DNA of 64,000 nt from the NCBI RefSeq assembly GCF_001905545.1, contig NZ_LIPD01000008.1, positions 248,001 to 312,000 on the forward strand. The letters are read 5' to 3'. The position numbers and the translations under genes are program-made. This document shows, piece after piece, positions 27,532-36,072 of the stretch. How positions within the stretch are numbered: the first letter of the stretch is position 1; each line of letters starts with the position of its first letter. The stretch comes from Streptomyces sp. CB02056 (GTDB lineage: Bacteria > Actinomycetota > Actinomycetes > Streptomycetales > Streptomycetaceae). The notes under the pieces were generated by a model, which was given only the letters and a program-made list of their open reading frames with translations, was not told the origin of the DNA and made no database searches.

Positions 27532-27739
27532 GAGGGGGGTCCTTCCGAGGGCTCGGAGCTCACTACGCGCGTACCAGCCGGGCCTTCACGGGCTTGGTCC
27601 CGCCTCCTCGCCACTGGCCTCCGCCGGGATCGAAGTCCCAGGTCAGAGCCGCTTTGCGGAGGCGATGCCAGACCCCTTCAGGGCAACGCAAACTCCGGGC
27701 GACGAGTCACGGAGCAGCTAACAGGCAGCGCAAAGGGAC

Positions 27740-27768
27740 AGTGTAGCCAATGGCCACACTGCTGTCCA
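27740..27768 (-). promoter_or_regulatory. Promoter of rpoBC
   Basis: Reverse-strand TGGACA (27763-27768) and TACACT (27740-27745) with 17-bp spacing. This would make rpoBC independently transcribed after the rplJL terminator. Confidence 0.75.
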
Positions 27769-27773
27769 GCTCT

Positions 27774-27790
27774 GATTCGGAGACCGAATC
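27774..27790. promoter_or_regulatory. Palindrome just upstream of the rpoB promoter
   Basis: GATTCGG-N3-CCGAATC, a perfect 7-bp inverted repeat, lies 5 bp upstream of the -35 hexamer. Its position fits an activator or repressor site; the cognate protein is unknown. Confidence 0.45.
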
Positions 27791-28161
27791 GGAGACTCCT
27801 CCCGGTAGCCGGCGAGCGCGGACGCCCACCGGGTACTGCTCTAACTCACGTGGAGTCATTTCCCGCCGGAGCCACTGGTTATGCATCCAGTAGCGGACCA
27901 ACCGGGCGGACTCGCGCCTTGAGAATCGCGCGCCCCGCCGGGTTCGTCAAGGGCCCGCCGACGGTGCGGGCCTCGACCGGTCTATCGACCGCGACCCCCT
28001 CGGCGTTACAGAAGCCGTGGTGGGGCCGCCCTCGACGACGGTGATCACCATACCGTCCGGCACCGACGGTGCCGAGTGGGCGTTCGGCCACACCGGTGGA
28101 CCGGGCCGGCCGGGGGCGGCGGAACGGGGCCCCGCGCCCGGCCCAGGGGCCCGGGAACGCG

Positions 28162-28203
28162 AAAAAGCCGGGCCGACCACCCGCAAGGGTGATCGGCCCG
28201 GCT
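28162..28203 (-). terminator. Terminator of rplJ-rplL
   Basis: A 17-position stem starting GCCGGGCC with one mismatch and a GCAA loop, followed on the leftward strand by TTTTT. This is the best intrinsic terminator in the window and separates rplJL from rpoBC. Confidence 0.9.
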
Positions 28204-28230
28204 TCAGGCCCCCTCAGAGGGGGCGAGAAG

Positions 28231-28611
28231 TCACTTGACGGTGACCTTGGCGCCGGCACCCTCGAGGGCAGCCTTGGCCTTCTCGGCAACGTCCTTGGCA
28301 ACCTTCTCCAGGACCTTGGCACCAGCGGTGTCAACGAGGTCCTTGGCCTCCTTCAGGCCGAGGGAGGTCAGGGTGCGCACCTCCTTGATGACCTGGATCT
28401 TCTTGTCGCCGGCACCATCGAGGATGACGTCGAACTCGTCCTGCTCCTCGACGGCCTCAACGGCGGCCGGGCCACCGGCGGCGGCAACGGCGACCGGGGC
28501 GGCAGCGGTGACGTCGAACTTCTCCTCGAAGGCCTTCACGAAGGCAGCGAGCTCGATGAGGGTGAGCTCCTCGAACTGCGCGAGCAGCTCGTCCTGGGTC
28601 AGCTTCGCCAT
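28231..28611 (-). CDS. rplL: 50S ribosomal protein L7/L12
   Basis: Stalk protein that recruits translation GTPases. The 126 aa have the N-terminal dimerisation helix (KLTQDELLAQFEEL), an Ala/Pro/Gly-rich hinge (TAAAPVAVAAAGGPAAV) and the C-terminal GTPase-contact domain (GDKKIQVIKEVRTLT, GLKEAKDLVD). ATG at 28611, 88 bp after rplJ. Confidence 0.98.
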   Translation of the reverse strand: MAKLTQDELLAQFEELTLIELAAFVKAFEEKFDVTAAAPVAVAAAGGPAAVEAVEEQDEFDVILDGAGDKKIQVIKEVRTLTSLGLKEAKDLVDTAGAKVLEKVAKDVAEKAKAALEGAGAKVTVK

Positions 28612-28699
28612 GATGGCGTCCTTCCACTAAATCGGCAGGTGGTGCCGTATGTACGGGTTGGGCGGGCACGGGCCCGCAGCGAGGCGTGAGCCTGCCGAA

Positions 28700-29263
28700 T
28701 TACTCGGCGGCCGCGTCCTCGGCGGCGGGAGCCGGCGTACCGGCACCGCCCTGCTCGACCTTGTCGCGCAGCGCGTCCACAGTGCGGACGAGCTTCGACG
28801 GCAGGGCCTGGAAGAGCGCGGCAGCCTGGGACTGCTTGGCCTTCAGGGCACCCGCCAGCTTGGCGAGCAGCACCTCGCGGGACTCGAGGTCCGCGAGCTT
28901 CTTGATCTCATCGGCGGACAGCGCCTTACCGTCAAGGACACCGCCCTTGATGATGAGAGCGGGGTTCTCCTTGGCGAAGTCACGCAGAGCCTTCGCCGAC
29001 TCCACCGGGTCACCGGTGACGAAGGCGACAGCCGTCGGACCGTTGAACAGGTCGTCGAGCTCCGTGATCCCGACCTCATTGGCCGCAATCTTGGTCAGCG
29101 TGTTCTTCACCACGGCGTACTCGGCGTTGTCGCCGAGCGAGCGACGCAGGGTCTTGACCTGCTTCACCGAGAGACCGCGGTACTCGGTCAGCAGCGCCGC
29201 GGAGGAGCCACGGAACTTGTCCGTGATCTCGGCGACGGCGGCAGCCTTGTCGGGCCTGGCCAT
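28700..29263 (-). CDS. rplJ: 50S ribosomal protein L10
   Basis: Base of the ribosomal stalk; binds L7/L12 dimers and 23S rRNA, and in other bacteria represses its own operon. The 187 aa start MARPDKAAAVAEITDKF and contain YRGLSVKQVKTLRRSL and NTLTKIAANEVG. The ATG at 29263 has GGAGG 9 nt upstream; the frame is open further upstream but that part is the structured leader. Confidence 0.97.
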   Translation of the reverse strand: MARPDKAAAVAEITDKFRGSSAALLTEYRGLSVKQVKTLRRSLGDNAEYAVVKNTLTKIAANEVGITELDDLFNGPTAVAFVTGDPVESAKALRDFAKENPALIIKGGVLDGKALSADEIKKLADLESREVLLAKLAGALKAKQSQAAALFQALPSKLVRTVDALRDKVEQGGAGTPAPAAEDAAAE

Positions 29264-29548
29264 AGGCTTACGCCTCCTTCCGTGATGTCGAAGTCGGGCC
29301 GACCGCAAAAGTCGACCTGGGTCGCCGTGGACCGACTGGAGGGAAGGAAAGCTCCTGCGAAAACGCAATGAGCCCCGGTGCGCAGGCGCACGGGGCTCGT
29401 GACGACCTCGACGGGCGATCGCGCGAACGCGGACCCGGAAGTCGAAGCTCCAGACACACCTGCGCGGGCTGCCTGCGACGAAGCGCAGATCCTTCGGCCA
29501 CCGATCCCTGACGGGCGCGGCGACAACCAGCGGTCTTTGGCTTCGGCA
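29264..29548 (-). ncRNA. Probable L10 leader (autoregulatory 5' UTR of rplJL)
   Basis: A long untranslated region sits between the promoter and rplJ. It contains a strong hairpin at 29370-29398 (GAGCCCC/GGGGCTC with an extended inner stem) and further GC stems upstream. Position, length and structure match the L10 leader class, which binds L10-L12 to control rplJL. I have not matched the binding kink-turn base by base. Confidence 0.55.
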
Positions 29549-29578
29549 ACAGTAACCGGAGCCCCTCACCAGGTGCAA
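29549..29578 (-). promoter_or_regulatory. Promoter of rplJL
   Basis: Reverse-strand TTGCAC (29573-29578) and TACTGT (29549-29554), spacer 18 bp. Confidence 0.6.
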
Positions 29579-29662
29579 ATCGCCCTCGGACGGGGCGTCC
29601 CCCGGGGTCGCCGCGGCACGGGTCGTCAGTGCGGCGGGCCGATGGGCCGGCGGGCCGACGGC

Positions 29663-30541
29663 TCAGCGGGCCAGCGGGGAGACCGTCCGGACGCCGGTGT
29701 CCACGGTGTCCGACTCGGCCGGCGCCTGTGCCGAGAGCAGCGCCCCGGCGAGGTCGGTGTAGAGCACCGAGTCGTCCTGCCGGCCGCTGTCCCCGGTGCC
29801 GGTCCGCTGGAGCCGGACCAGCTGGTCCTTGTCGTTGAGCCAGAGGTCCAGGGTGAGCGAGGCCGAGCCGCCGGGCGAGAGCGCGGCCCGCAGGCCGTCC
29901 CGGCGGGCCGCGGTCAGCTGGGCCTGGGCGGCCGCGTACTTCTCGGCGGTGGTGGCGACCCGGTAGTGCTCGACGGTCGAGTCCTCGAACTTCTCCTCGC
30001 CGACGAAGACCGGGTCCGTCCCCTCGGCGGTGGCCGCGGTCAGCGCCTCGACCGGGTTCAGCAGGTCGATCAGCCCGGCGTACGGGACCTCCTTGTGGCC
30101 GTCCGCGTCCGGCGGAACGGTGAAGCGCTCCCAGTGCCGGCCGCCCTGCCTGGCCGCGGTGGCGGCGTCCCCGCCCTGGTAGGCGACGGTGTCCACGACG
30201 ATCAGCTGCTCGGCCTCGGCGGGGGTGGAGCGCTTGATCTGGAGCGCGGTCTTGGGCTGCCAGAACAGCGGGCCGGACCCGGCGTCCGGGCCGAGCCGGT
30301 AGCTGACCTTGGCCCGGCGGGCGGTCTGCATGGCCAGCTGGGCGGAGAGCAGCACCCCGTGCGGCGAGCGATCGGTGGGCTTGGCCTGGGCGCTCGGGGA
30401 GGCGGTGGACGGCGAGGCGCTGCTCAGGCTCGGGCTGCCGGACGGCGTGGCGGACGTCTCCCCGCCCCCGCCGCACCCGCTCAGCCCGCTGGTCAGCAGG
30501 GCGACGACGGCCACCGCCGCCAAGCGCTGCCGTGCCGCCAT
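29663..30541 (-). CDS. LppX/LprG-like lipoprotein, copy 1
   Basis: A 292-aa exported lipoprotein with signal AVVALLTSGLSGC and the lipobox Cys followed by a Gly/Ser/Thr-rich linker. The remainder is the LolA/LppX-type fold seen in actinobacterial lipid-carrier lipoproteins (phrases such as VDTVAYQGGDAATA and SLTLDLWLNDKDQLVRLQRT). Two related genes follow upstream in the same direction. A lipid or lipoprotein handling role is inferred from the fold family only. ATG at 30541. Confidence 0.75.
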   Translation of the reverse strand: MAARQRLAAVAVVALLTSGLSGCGGGGETSATPSGSPSLSSASPSTASPSAQAKPTDRSPHGVLLSAQLAMQTARRAKVSYRLGPDAGSGPLFWQPKTALQIKRSTPAEAEQLIVVDTVAYQGGDAATAARQGGRHWERFTVPPDADGHKEVPYAGLIDLLNPVEALTAATAEGTDPVFVGEEKFEDSTVEHYRVATTAEKYAAAQAQLTAARRDGLRAALSPGGSASLTLDLWLNDKDQLVRLQRTGTGDSGRQDDSVLYTDLAGALLSAQAPAESDTVDTGVRTVSPLAR

Positions 30542-30704
30542 CGTCCGTTCCCCTCTCGTCCGCCCCCGTCCGACGGCGGCCCCGTTCCGGCCACCTTGCC
30601 ACCCGTCTCCGACCGGCCCGGTGGCGGCCCCCCTCGGGCGGGCGGGTCCACCGGGTCGGCCGAGCCCGGACCGGGGCCGGGGCTCCGGTCCGGGGCGGCG
30701 GGGA

Positions 30705-31622
30705 TCAGCTGCCGGCGGCGGCCTTCTGGAGATCGGCGAGGTCGATGTAGTCCACCGGGGTGGCGGCGATCACCGGGGTGCCGTAGTCCGAGTAGCTGAC
30801 GGAGACGTTCACCGCGCCGACCTTGCTCTCGGCCTGCTCGGTCCGCTTGACCACGAGCTTGTCGGCGTCGACCCAGACGTCGACCTGCTCGCTGGCGATG
30901 CCGGCCGCGTCCAGGCCCTTCTTGATCCGGTCGGCCTGCGCCTGGGTGATGCCCTGGGTGGAGGCGATGGCCAGGTCCGCGGCGCTGATCACGCCGGAGT
31001 AGTGGGTGGTCGCCTTGCCGTTCACCGTCTCCGGGCCGACCTCGGTGACCTTGCCGCCGGCGATCAGCGTCCGGACGCCCTGCACCGGGTCCGCGCTCTG
31101 CAGCTGGTCGGTCGCACCGCCGGAGGCCTTGGCCATGTCGGCCATGGTGTAGCGCACCCAGCGCGGGCCGCTGTTCTGCAGCAGCTCCCCGCCGAGGCCC
31201 AGGAACACCGCGTCCTTGGTGTACAGGTAGTGCGCCTTCGGCCCGCCGGTGATCGGCGCCAGGACCTTGCCCAGCGGGGAGCCCGACAGGTCCATCGCGA
31301 GGTCGGCCTCCAGGCCGTCGGCCCAGGACAGCGCGCCCTGGCCCTTCATGGTGATCTCGCCGACCTGGATCAGCTCGTCGACCTTCGCCGACTTGGCCGC
31401 ACCGGTCTTCTGGGTGACCTGCTCCAGGAAGACCGCCGGGCTGACCTTCTCCGGCTTCGCGCCGGTCGGGGCGGCGGCCGACGGGGTGGCCGGGGCGGCG
31501 GCCGTGGTCGGCGCGGCCGGGGCGGCGTTCTTGTCCGCCGACTTGTCGTTGTTGCACGCGGTCGCGGTCAGCGCCAGGGCGGCGAGGACGACGGTGACGG
31601 CGGCCTTGCGGGTTCCAGCCAT
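30705..31622 (-). CDS. LppX/LprG-like lipoprotein, copy 2
   Basis: The 305 aa begin with a signal peptide ending in LTATAC, then an Ala/Pro/Thr-rich spacer and the LppX/LolA-like domain (KGQGALSWADGLEADLAMD, VDVWVDADKLVVKRTEQ). It is the best match of the three to LprG/LppX-like carriers, which hold acylated lipids in a hydrophobic cavity on the outer face of the membrane. ATG at 31622. The three paralogues sit between rplA and rplJ. Confidence 0.78.
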   Translation of the reverse strand: MAGTRKAAVTVVLAALALTATACNNDKSADKNAAPAAPTTAAAPATPSAAAPTGAKPEKVSPAVFLEQVTQKTGAAKSAKVDELIQVGEITMKGQGALSWADGLEADLAMDLSGSPLGKVLAPITGGPKAHYLYTKDAVFLGLGGELLQNSGPRWVRYTMADMAKASGGATDQLQSADPVQGVRTLIAGGKVTEVGPETVNGKATTHYSGVISAADLAIASTQGITQAQADRIKKGLDAAGIASEQVDVWVDADKLVVKRTEQAESKVGAVNVSVSYSDYGTPVIAATPVDYIDLADLQKAAAGS

Positions 31623-31726
31623 GACTTCCCCCCTCGAAGAGCTGATTGTCAGCTCTTCTCATGCGTTTCTCATCCGGACTCTAACGGATCGCCGGAAGCC
31701 CCATGCGCCGGATATCCGCTGCCCCG

Positions 31727-32506
31727 TCACCCGCCGGCGGCGGGCGTCGCGTCCGCCGCTCCGGGAGCCGAGACATCGGTCGTGGTGACCGTGGTTCCCG
31801 CACTCCCCCGGACCGTCTCGCGCAGCCGCAGCAGCTGCATGCCGGGGCCGACCCAGACGTCGTAGCCGATCGCCGTCACCCCGTGCCGCTGGTACCAGTC
31901 CAGCGTGGCGGCCCGCCGCTGCGGGCTCAACTCGTCGTCCTTGCCGAACAGTTCGGCCACCGGCGCGGAGCCCCGGTAGTGCGCCACGGTCACCCCGGCC
32001 AGCTGCTCGCCGCCGAGCGAGGTGAGCTTGACGCCCTGCGCGACCTCGTACGCCCGGCTGCCCGGGTTGGTGATCAGCGCGGTCGTCCAGCCGCCCGCGA
32101 AGCCCTCCGGGTCGGGGCCCGCCGCGGGGTCGACCGACTCGGCGGTGCTCCGCTCCGCGTGCTTGGCCGCGCCGCCCTGGTAGACGAGGTCGAGCGCGCC
32201 GTCCTTCACGGTCAGCCGTCCGGTGCCCAGCTCGTCGGTGACGGCCAGCCCGGCCTCGTCCGCGGCGCCCCAGACCAGGGAGCCGCTCGCGGTGCGCCGG
32301 CCGGCCGGGCCCTCCTGGACCACGTCGATCCGGGCGCCGCCGGCGTCGTCCAGCCCCTGCGCGGCCGAGAGCACCACCTGCTTGGGCGGCACCGGCGCGG
32401 GGCCCCCGGGGGTGCGGGTGGTCGGGACGGCCAGCAGGCTGCACCCGGTGGTGGTGAGCAGCAGCAGGGCCGCCACGAGAACGGTGGGGCGAGGGGCGGG
32501 CAGCAC
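31727..32506 (-). CDS. LppX/LprG-like lipoprotein, copy 3
   Basis: The shortest paralogue, 259 aa, with a GTG start at 32506, signal VAALLLLTTTGC and then a domain with YDVWVGPGMQLLRLRETVRG corresponding to the DLWLNDKDQLVRLQ stretch of copy 1. The tandem arrangement implies duplication. It lies just beyond the rplA terminator, so it needs its own promoter. Confidence 0.72.
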   Translation of the reverse strand: MLPAPRPTVLVAALLLLTTTGCSLLAVPTTRTPGGPAPVPPKQVVLSAAQGLDDAGGARIDVVQEGPAGRRTASGSLVWGAADEAGLAVTDELGTGRLTVKDGALDLVYQGGAAKHAERSTAESVDPAAGPDPEGFAGGWTTALITNPGSRAYEVAQGVKLTSLGGEQLAGVTVAHYRGSAPVAELFGKDDELSPQRRAATLDWYQRHGVTAIGYDVWVGPGMQLLRLRETVRGSAGTTVTTTDVSAPGAADATPAAGG

Positions 32507-32671
32507 GGCACACTCCGGCGGTCACAGGTGCTCCACATGGTCTGACCGGCAGAGCGTACGACGGTTCGGCCCGTCGTTCCCATCCGCCGGTGTCCCGATC
32601 CGGCAACCGTTCCGGCCCGTCGGCCCGACCGGCCCGCGCCGGGCCGCGTACCGGCTCCTTCCCCGGGAACG

Positions 32672-32715
32672 ACGGCGGGCCCGCACCCCCGGTGAAGGGG
32701 GTACGGGCCCGCCGT
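32672..32715 (-). terminator. Terminator of rplK-rplA
   Basis: 12-bp stem ACGGCGGGCCCG with additional inner C/G pairs, 26 bp after the rplA stop. Confidence 0.85.
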
Positions 32716-32740
32716 ACGGACTGCTCTAGAGCACTGGGGC

Positions 32741-33463
32741 TCAGACCGCGGCCGGGTCCTCCTCGGCGAGGAGGTTGCGGGTGCGGTTCGGGTCCACCAG
32801 GACGCCGGGGCCCATGGTGGTCGAGAACGCGGTCTTCTTGATGTAGCGGCCCTTGGCGGCGGACGGCTTGGCGCGGAGCACCTCGTCCAGCGCGGCGGCG
32901 TAGTTCTCGACCAGCTGCTCGTCGGTGAAGGAGGCCTTACCGATGATGAAGTGCAGGTTCGAGTGCTTGTCGACGCGGAACTCGATCTTGCCGCCCTTGA
33001 TCTCGTTCACGGCCTTGGCCACGTCCGGGGTCACGGTGCCGGTCTTCGGGTTCGGCATCAGGCCACGGGGACCGAGCACGCGGCCGAGGCGGCCGACCTT
33101 GCCCATGAGGTCCGGGGTGGCGACGACGGCGTCGAAGTCGAGGCGGCCCTTGGCGACCTCGTCGATGAGCTCGTCGGAGCCGACGATGTCGGCGCCCGCA
33201 GCACGCGCGGCCTCGGCACGCTCGCCGGTCGCGAAGACCAGGACCCGAGCGGTCTTACCGGTGCCGTGCGGGAGGATCACGGTGCTGCGGACCATCTGGT
33301 CGGCCTTGCGCGGGTCGACGCCCAGACGCATGGCGACCTCGACGGTGCCGTCGAACTTGGTGGTGCTGGTCGCCTTGGCGAGGCGGACGGCCTCGAGGGG
33401 GGCGTAAAGGCGCTCGCGGTCGACCTGGGCGTCCGCGGCCTTCAGGGCCTTGCTGCGCTTCAT
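32741..33463 (-). CDS. rplA: 50S ribosomal protein L1
   Basis: Forms the mobile L1 stalk next to the E site and represses its own mRNA in many bacteria. The 240 aa start MKRSKALKAADAQVDRERLY and carry GPRGLMPNPKTGTVTPDV. ATG at 33463, 77 bp after rplK. Confidence 0.98.
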   Translation of the reverse strand: MKRSKALKAADAQVDRERLYAPLEAVRLAKATSTTKFDGTVEVAMRLGVDPRKADQMVRSTVILPHGTGKTARVLVFATGERAEAARAAGADIVGSDELIDEVAKGRLDFDAVVATPDLMGKVGRLGRVLGPRGLMPNPKTGTVTPDVAKAVNEIKGGKIEFRVDKHSNLHFIIGKASFTDEQLVENYAAALDEVLRAKPSAAKGRYIKKTAFSTTMGPGVLVDPNRTRNLLAEEDPAAV

Positions 33464-33540
33464 GGCTGCTCCTGAATGATGAATGGAGTTGTGGTGTCAC
33501 GGGCCTGCGCGGGCCCTACCACAGGGGACGAGAAGGGAAC

Positions 33541-33975
33541 TCAGCCCTCGACGGTGATGCCCATCGACCGGGCGGTGCCGGCGATGATCTTCTCCGCGGC
33601 GTCCAGGTCGTTGGCGTTCAGGTCGGGCATCTTGGTCGTGGCGATGTCGCGGACCTGGGCGCTGGTGAGCTTGGCGACCTTGGTCTTGTGCGGCTCGCTG
33701 GAGCCCTTGTCGACACCCGCGGCCTTCAGGATGAGGCGCGCGGCCGGCGGCGTCTTCGTGATGAAGGTGAAGGAACGGTCCTCGTAGACCGTGATCTCCA
33801 CCGGCACGATCATGCCGCGCTGCGACTCGGTCGCAGCGTTGTAGGCCTTGCAGAACTCCATGATGTTGACGCCGTGCTGGCCCAGCGCGGGGCCGACCGG
33901 CGGCGCCGGGTTGGCCGCACCGGCGTTGATCTGGAGCTTGATAAGCCCCGTGACCTTCTTCTTCTTGGGAGGCAT
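33541..33975 (-). CDS. rplK: 50S ribosomal protein L11
   Basis: Binds the GTPase-associated centre of 23S rRNA and is needed for RelA activation and thiopeptide binding. The 144 aa contain [20 protein letters not shown] and end RSMGITVEG. The Pro-rich N-terminal loop where thiostrepton-resistance changes fall is of normal sequence. ATG at 33975. Confidence 0.98.
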
Positions 33976-34058
33976 GTCTCTCCGGGTCCTTCCGAGAGGT
34001 GATTGCTGGTGCGTGCGAAACCGGGGCGACACCCGGCCGCCAGCACACACATCGGACC

Positions 34059-34087
34059 AGGCTAACGCGTCCGCGCCGCTGGACCAA
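34059..34087 (-). promoter_or_regulatory. Promoter of rplKA
   Basis: Reverse-strand TTGGTC (34082-34087) and TAGCCT (34059-34064), spacer 17 bp, directly after the nusG terminator; leader about 75 nt. Confidence 0.65.
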
Positions 34088-34130
34088 AACGGGTTCGGGG
34101 CGGAGGCTCCTCGCCCCCGCCCCGAACCCG
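34087..34130 (-). terminator. Terminator of nusG
   Basis: 14-bp perfect stem CGGGTTCGGGGCGG with a 13-nt loop, then TTTT on the leftward strand. Confidence 0.85.
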
Positions 34131-34142
34131 AAGACGGTATGA

Positions 34143-35027
34143 CTAGTTCTTCTGGATCTGGTCGAAGGAGAGCTCGACCGGGGTCTCCCGGCCGAAGATC
34201 TCGACCAGGCCCTTGACCTTCTTCGAGTCCGGGTTGATCTCGTTGATGGTCGCCTGGAGGGTCGCGAACGGACCGTCGGTGACGGTGACCGAGTCGCCGA
34301 CCTCGAAGTCCAGCACCTGGATCTCGCTCGGCTTGATCGGCGAGGGCTTGCCGGCCTCCTTGGCCGCCTGGCGCTCGACGTCGGGGGCGAGCATCTTGAC
34401 GACCTCGTCCAGGGTCAGCGGGTACGGGTCGTAGGCGTTGCCGACGAAGCCGGTGACACCCGGGGTGTTGCGCACGACGCCCCAGGACTCGGGGGTGAGG
34501 TCCATGCGCACCAGGACGTAGCCGGGGAGCTTGTTCTGGCGGATGGTCTTGCGGTCGCCGTTCTTGATCTGGACGACCTCCTCCTGCGGCACCTCGGCCT
34601 GGAAGATGTACTCCTCGACGTTCAGCGAGACGGCGCGCTGCTCCAGGTTCTGCTTCACCCGGTTCTCGTAGCCGGCGTAGGTGTGGATCACGTACCACTC
34701 GCCCGGCATGAAGCGCAGGTCCTCGCGGAACTTGGCGACCGGGTCGACCTCGTCGGCCGACTCCTCCTCGGCCTCCTCGGCCTCCTCGGCGTCCTCGACG
34801 GACTCCTCGGCCTCGGCGTCGCCCTCCACGTGCAGCGCGGCCTCCTCGGCGGGCTCGCCGGCCTCGGCCTCGTCGTACGCCTCGACCTCGTCCTCGTCGC
34901 TGTCCGCGGCGTCCACGATCTGCTCGGCGGACTCGGCGTCGTCAGCCGGCTCGGCCGCGTCCAGCTCGGCGGCGCCATCCGCCTCGCGGACGGTCTCGTC
35001 GGCGTCGTACAGGGGGGACTCAGACAC
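34143..35027 (-). CDS. nusG: Transcription termination/antitermination factor NusG
   Basis: Binds RNA polymerase and links it to Rho or the ribosome. At 294 aa it is much longer than E. coli NusG (181 aa) because of an acidic N-terminal extension of about 100 residues rich in Glu, Asp and Ala (for example VEDAEEAEEAEEESADEVD). The NGN domain follows (EWYVIHTYAGYENRVKQNLE) and the KOW domain is DFEVGDSVTVTDGPFATLQ. The extension is usual for actinobacteria, though variable. GTG start at 35027. Confidence 0.97.
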   Translation of the reverse strand: MSESPLYDADETVREADGAAELDAAEPADDAESAEQIVDAADSDEDEVEAYDEAEAGEPAEEAALHVEGDAEAEESVEDAEEAEEAEEESADEVDPVAKFREDLRFMPGEWYVIHTYAGYENRVKQNLEQRAVSLNVEEYIFQAEVPQEEVVQIKNGDRKTIRQNKLPGYVLVRMDLTPESWGVVRNTPGVTGFVGNAYDPYPLTLDEVVKMLAPDVERQAAKEAGKPSPIKPSEIQVLDFEVGDSVTVTDGPFATLQATINEINPDSKKVKGLVEIFGRETPVELSFDQIQKN

Positions 35028-35177
35028 GGTGGCGGCTTCTTTCCTGGAGATGGTGAAGGTGGCGCGCTCCTCGACCGGCCCGGCGGACGGCCGCTCGCGC
35101 GGGCGCCAGGTGAGGTCTCGGAGACTTCAACAGTACCGAGTCCACGGTAGCCGCGCGTACGTCCGGCGCCGACAGCT

Positions 35178-35207
35178 CGACCCGGGCCGAGTAATCGGCC
35201 CGGGTCG
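35178..35207 (-). terminator. Hairpin after secE
   Basis: 13-bp perfect stem CGACCCGGGCCGA with a GTAA loop, 30 bp after the secE stop. It would at least partly separate secE from nusG. Confidence 0.75.
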
Positions 35208-35236
35208 GGAGGCTGTTCGAGAGGTGGGGCGGCCGG

Positions 35237-35563
35237 TCAGCCGAAGACCAGGAGGCTCAGCTTGGAGAAGCCGTAGTCCAGGCCGGCCACGAAGGCCATC
35301 ATGACCACCACGAAGGTGACGACCACGGCGGTGTAGTTGGTGAGCTCGCCGCGGGTCGGCCAGACGACCTTGCGCAGCTCGGCGATGATCTGGCGGTAGA
35401 AGAGGGCGGTCCGTGCGAACAGGCCCTTCTTGGCCCGCTTGCCCGACTTCTTCTGCTTGCCGGACTTCTTGTCGCCCTCGGCCGATGCGATCTCGGCAGC
35501 GCCGTCGGCACCCTCGGGGTTGCCGCTCTCAGGCGTTGCGGTGGAGCCCGTGGTCTCCGTCAC
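35237..35563 (-). CDS. secE: Preprotein translocase subunit SecE
   Basis: Essential clamp subunit of the SecYEG channel. The 108 aa have a charged, Lys-rich N-terminal half (KKSGKQKKSGKRAKKG) and a single membrane helix (AVVVTFVVVMMAFVAGLDYG) after the conserved amphipathic segment ELRKVVWPTRGELTNYT. GTG start at 35563. tRNA-Trp lies just upstream, the standard actinobacterial order. Confidence 0.96.
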   Translation of the reverse strand: MTETTGSTATPESGNPEGADGAAEIASAEGDKKSGKQKKSGKRAKKGLFARTALFYRQIIAELRKVVWPTRGELTNYTAVVVTFVVVMMAFVAGLDYGFSKLSLLVFG

Positions 35564-35708
35564 TCGTCCTCACCTGAATCCGGGTCCTGCCGGCTTCGCC
35601 GCGCACCCGGTGGGGGCGGCCAGTCGGCTAGCGGTGCTGATCGGTGCCATCTCCGCATCAAGCCCGCTCACTCCTGTGGAGCGAACGGGCTGAAAACGGA
35701 TCTAGCAG

Positions 35709-35781
35709 CAGGGCAAGAGGGACTCGAACCCCCAACCGCCGGTTTTGGAGACCGGTGCTCTACCAATTGAGCTATTGCCCT
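35709..35781 (-). tRNA. tRNA-Trp (CCA)
   Basis: Reverse strand AGGGCAATAGCTCAATTGG..., anticodon loop TCTCCAAAA giving CCA, T-loop GTTCGAGTC, 7-bp acceptor stem AGGGCAA/TTGCCCT. CCA end not encoded. Confidence 0.96.
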
Positions 35782-36072
35782 ACGGTGCCTCGCGGCTCCG
35801 GTGGCGACCAACCTACCGTATCTCCCCCCGCTGTCTGTACAGGCGGTGAAAGCTCCGGTTGTGGGCGGGCCGTCGAGCAGCGAGTGTACGTGGTCGAGGG
35901 GTGTTTGGTCGAACTTCTTCTTCCGGCTTCTTCTTCCGGACCGGCCGGTCCCCGGCGGACGTCCGGTCCGGCGGGACCCTTCCGACGGACCGTCGGGCCG
36001 CGATTCGGACGGGAACGTACGGATGCCGATACCCCGATGCCCGGTAGGTCCCGGTTCTGCGACGATGCAGGC

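Larger units (their letters stand above)
27532..28161 (-). other. 630-bp rplL-rpoB intergenic region, no gene
   Basis: Contains the rpoB promoter (27740-27768), a palindrome (27774-27790) and a leader of roughly 200 nt. The remainder up to the rplL terminator has unusually balanced base composition for this genome around 27720-27900 and no open frame with coding character. It may hold further promoters that I cannot resolve by eye. Confidence 0.6.

Noticed and set aside
35661..35691. AGCCCG...CGGGCT hairpin after tRNA-Trp
   Set aside because: Only a 6-bp outer stem with mismatched interior and no T-run; could be chance, so not listed as a terminator.
35782..36072. Promoter for tRNA-Trp/secE and for the aminotransferase
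   Set aside because: No hexamer pair with acceptable spacing was found by eye; the 291-bp region has no gene and nothing else I can support.
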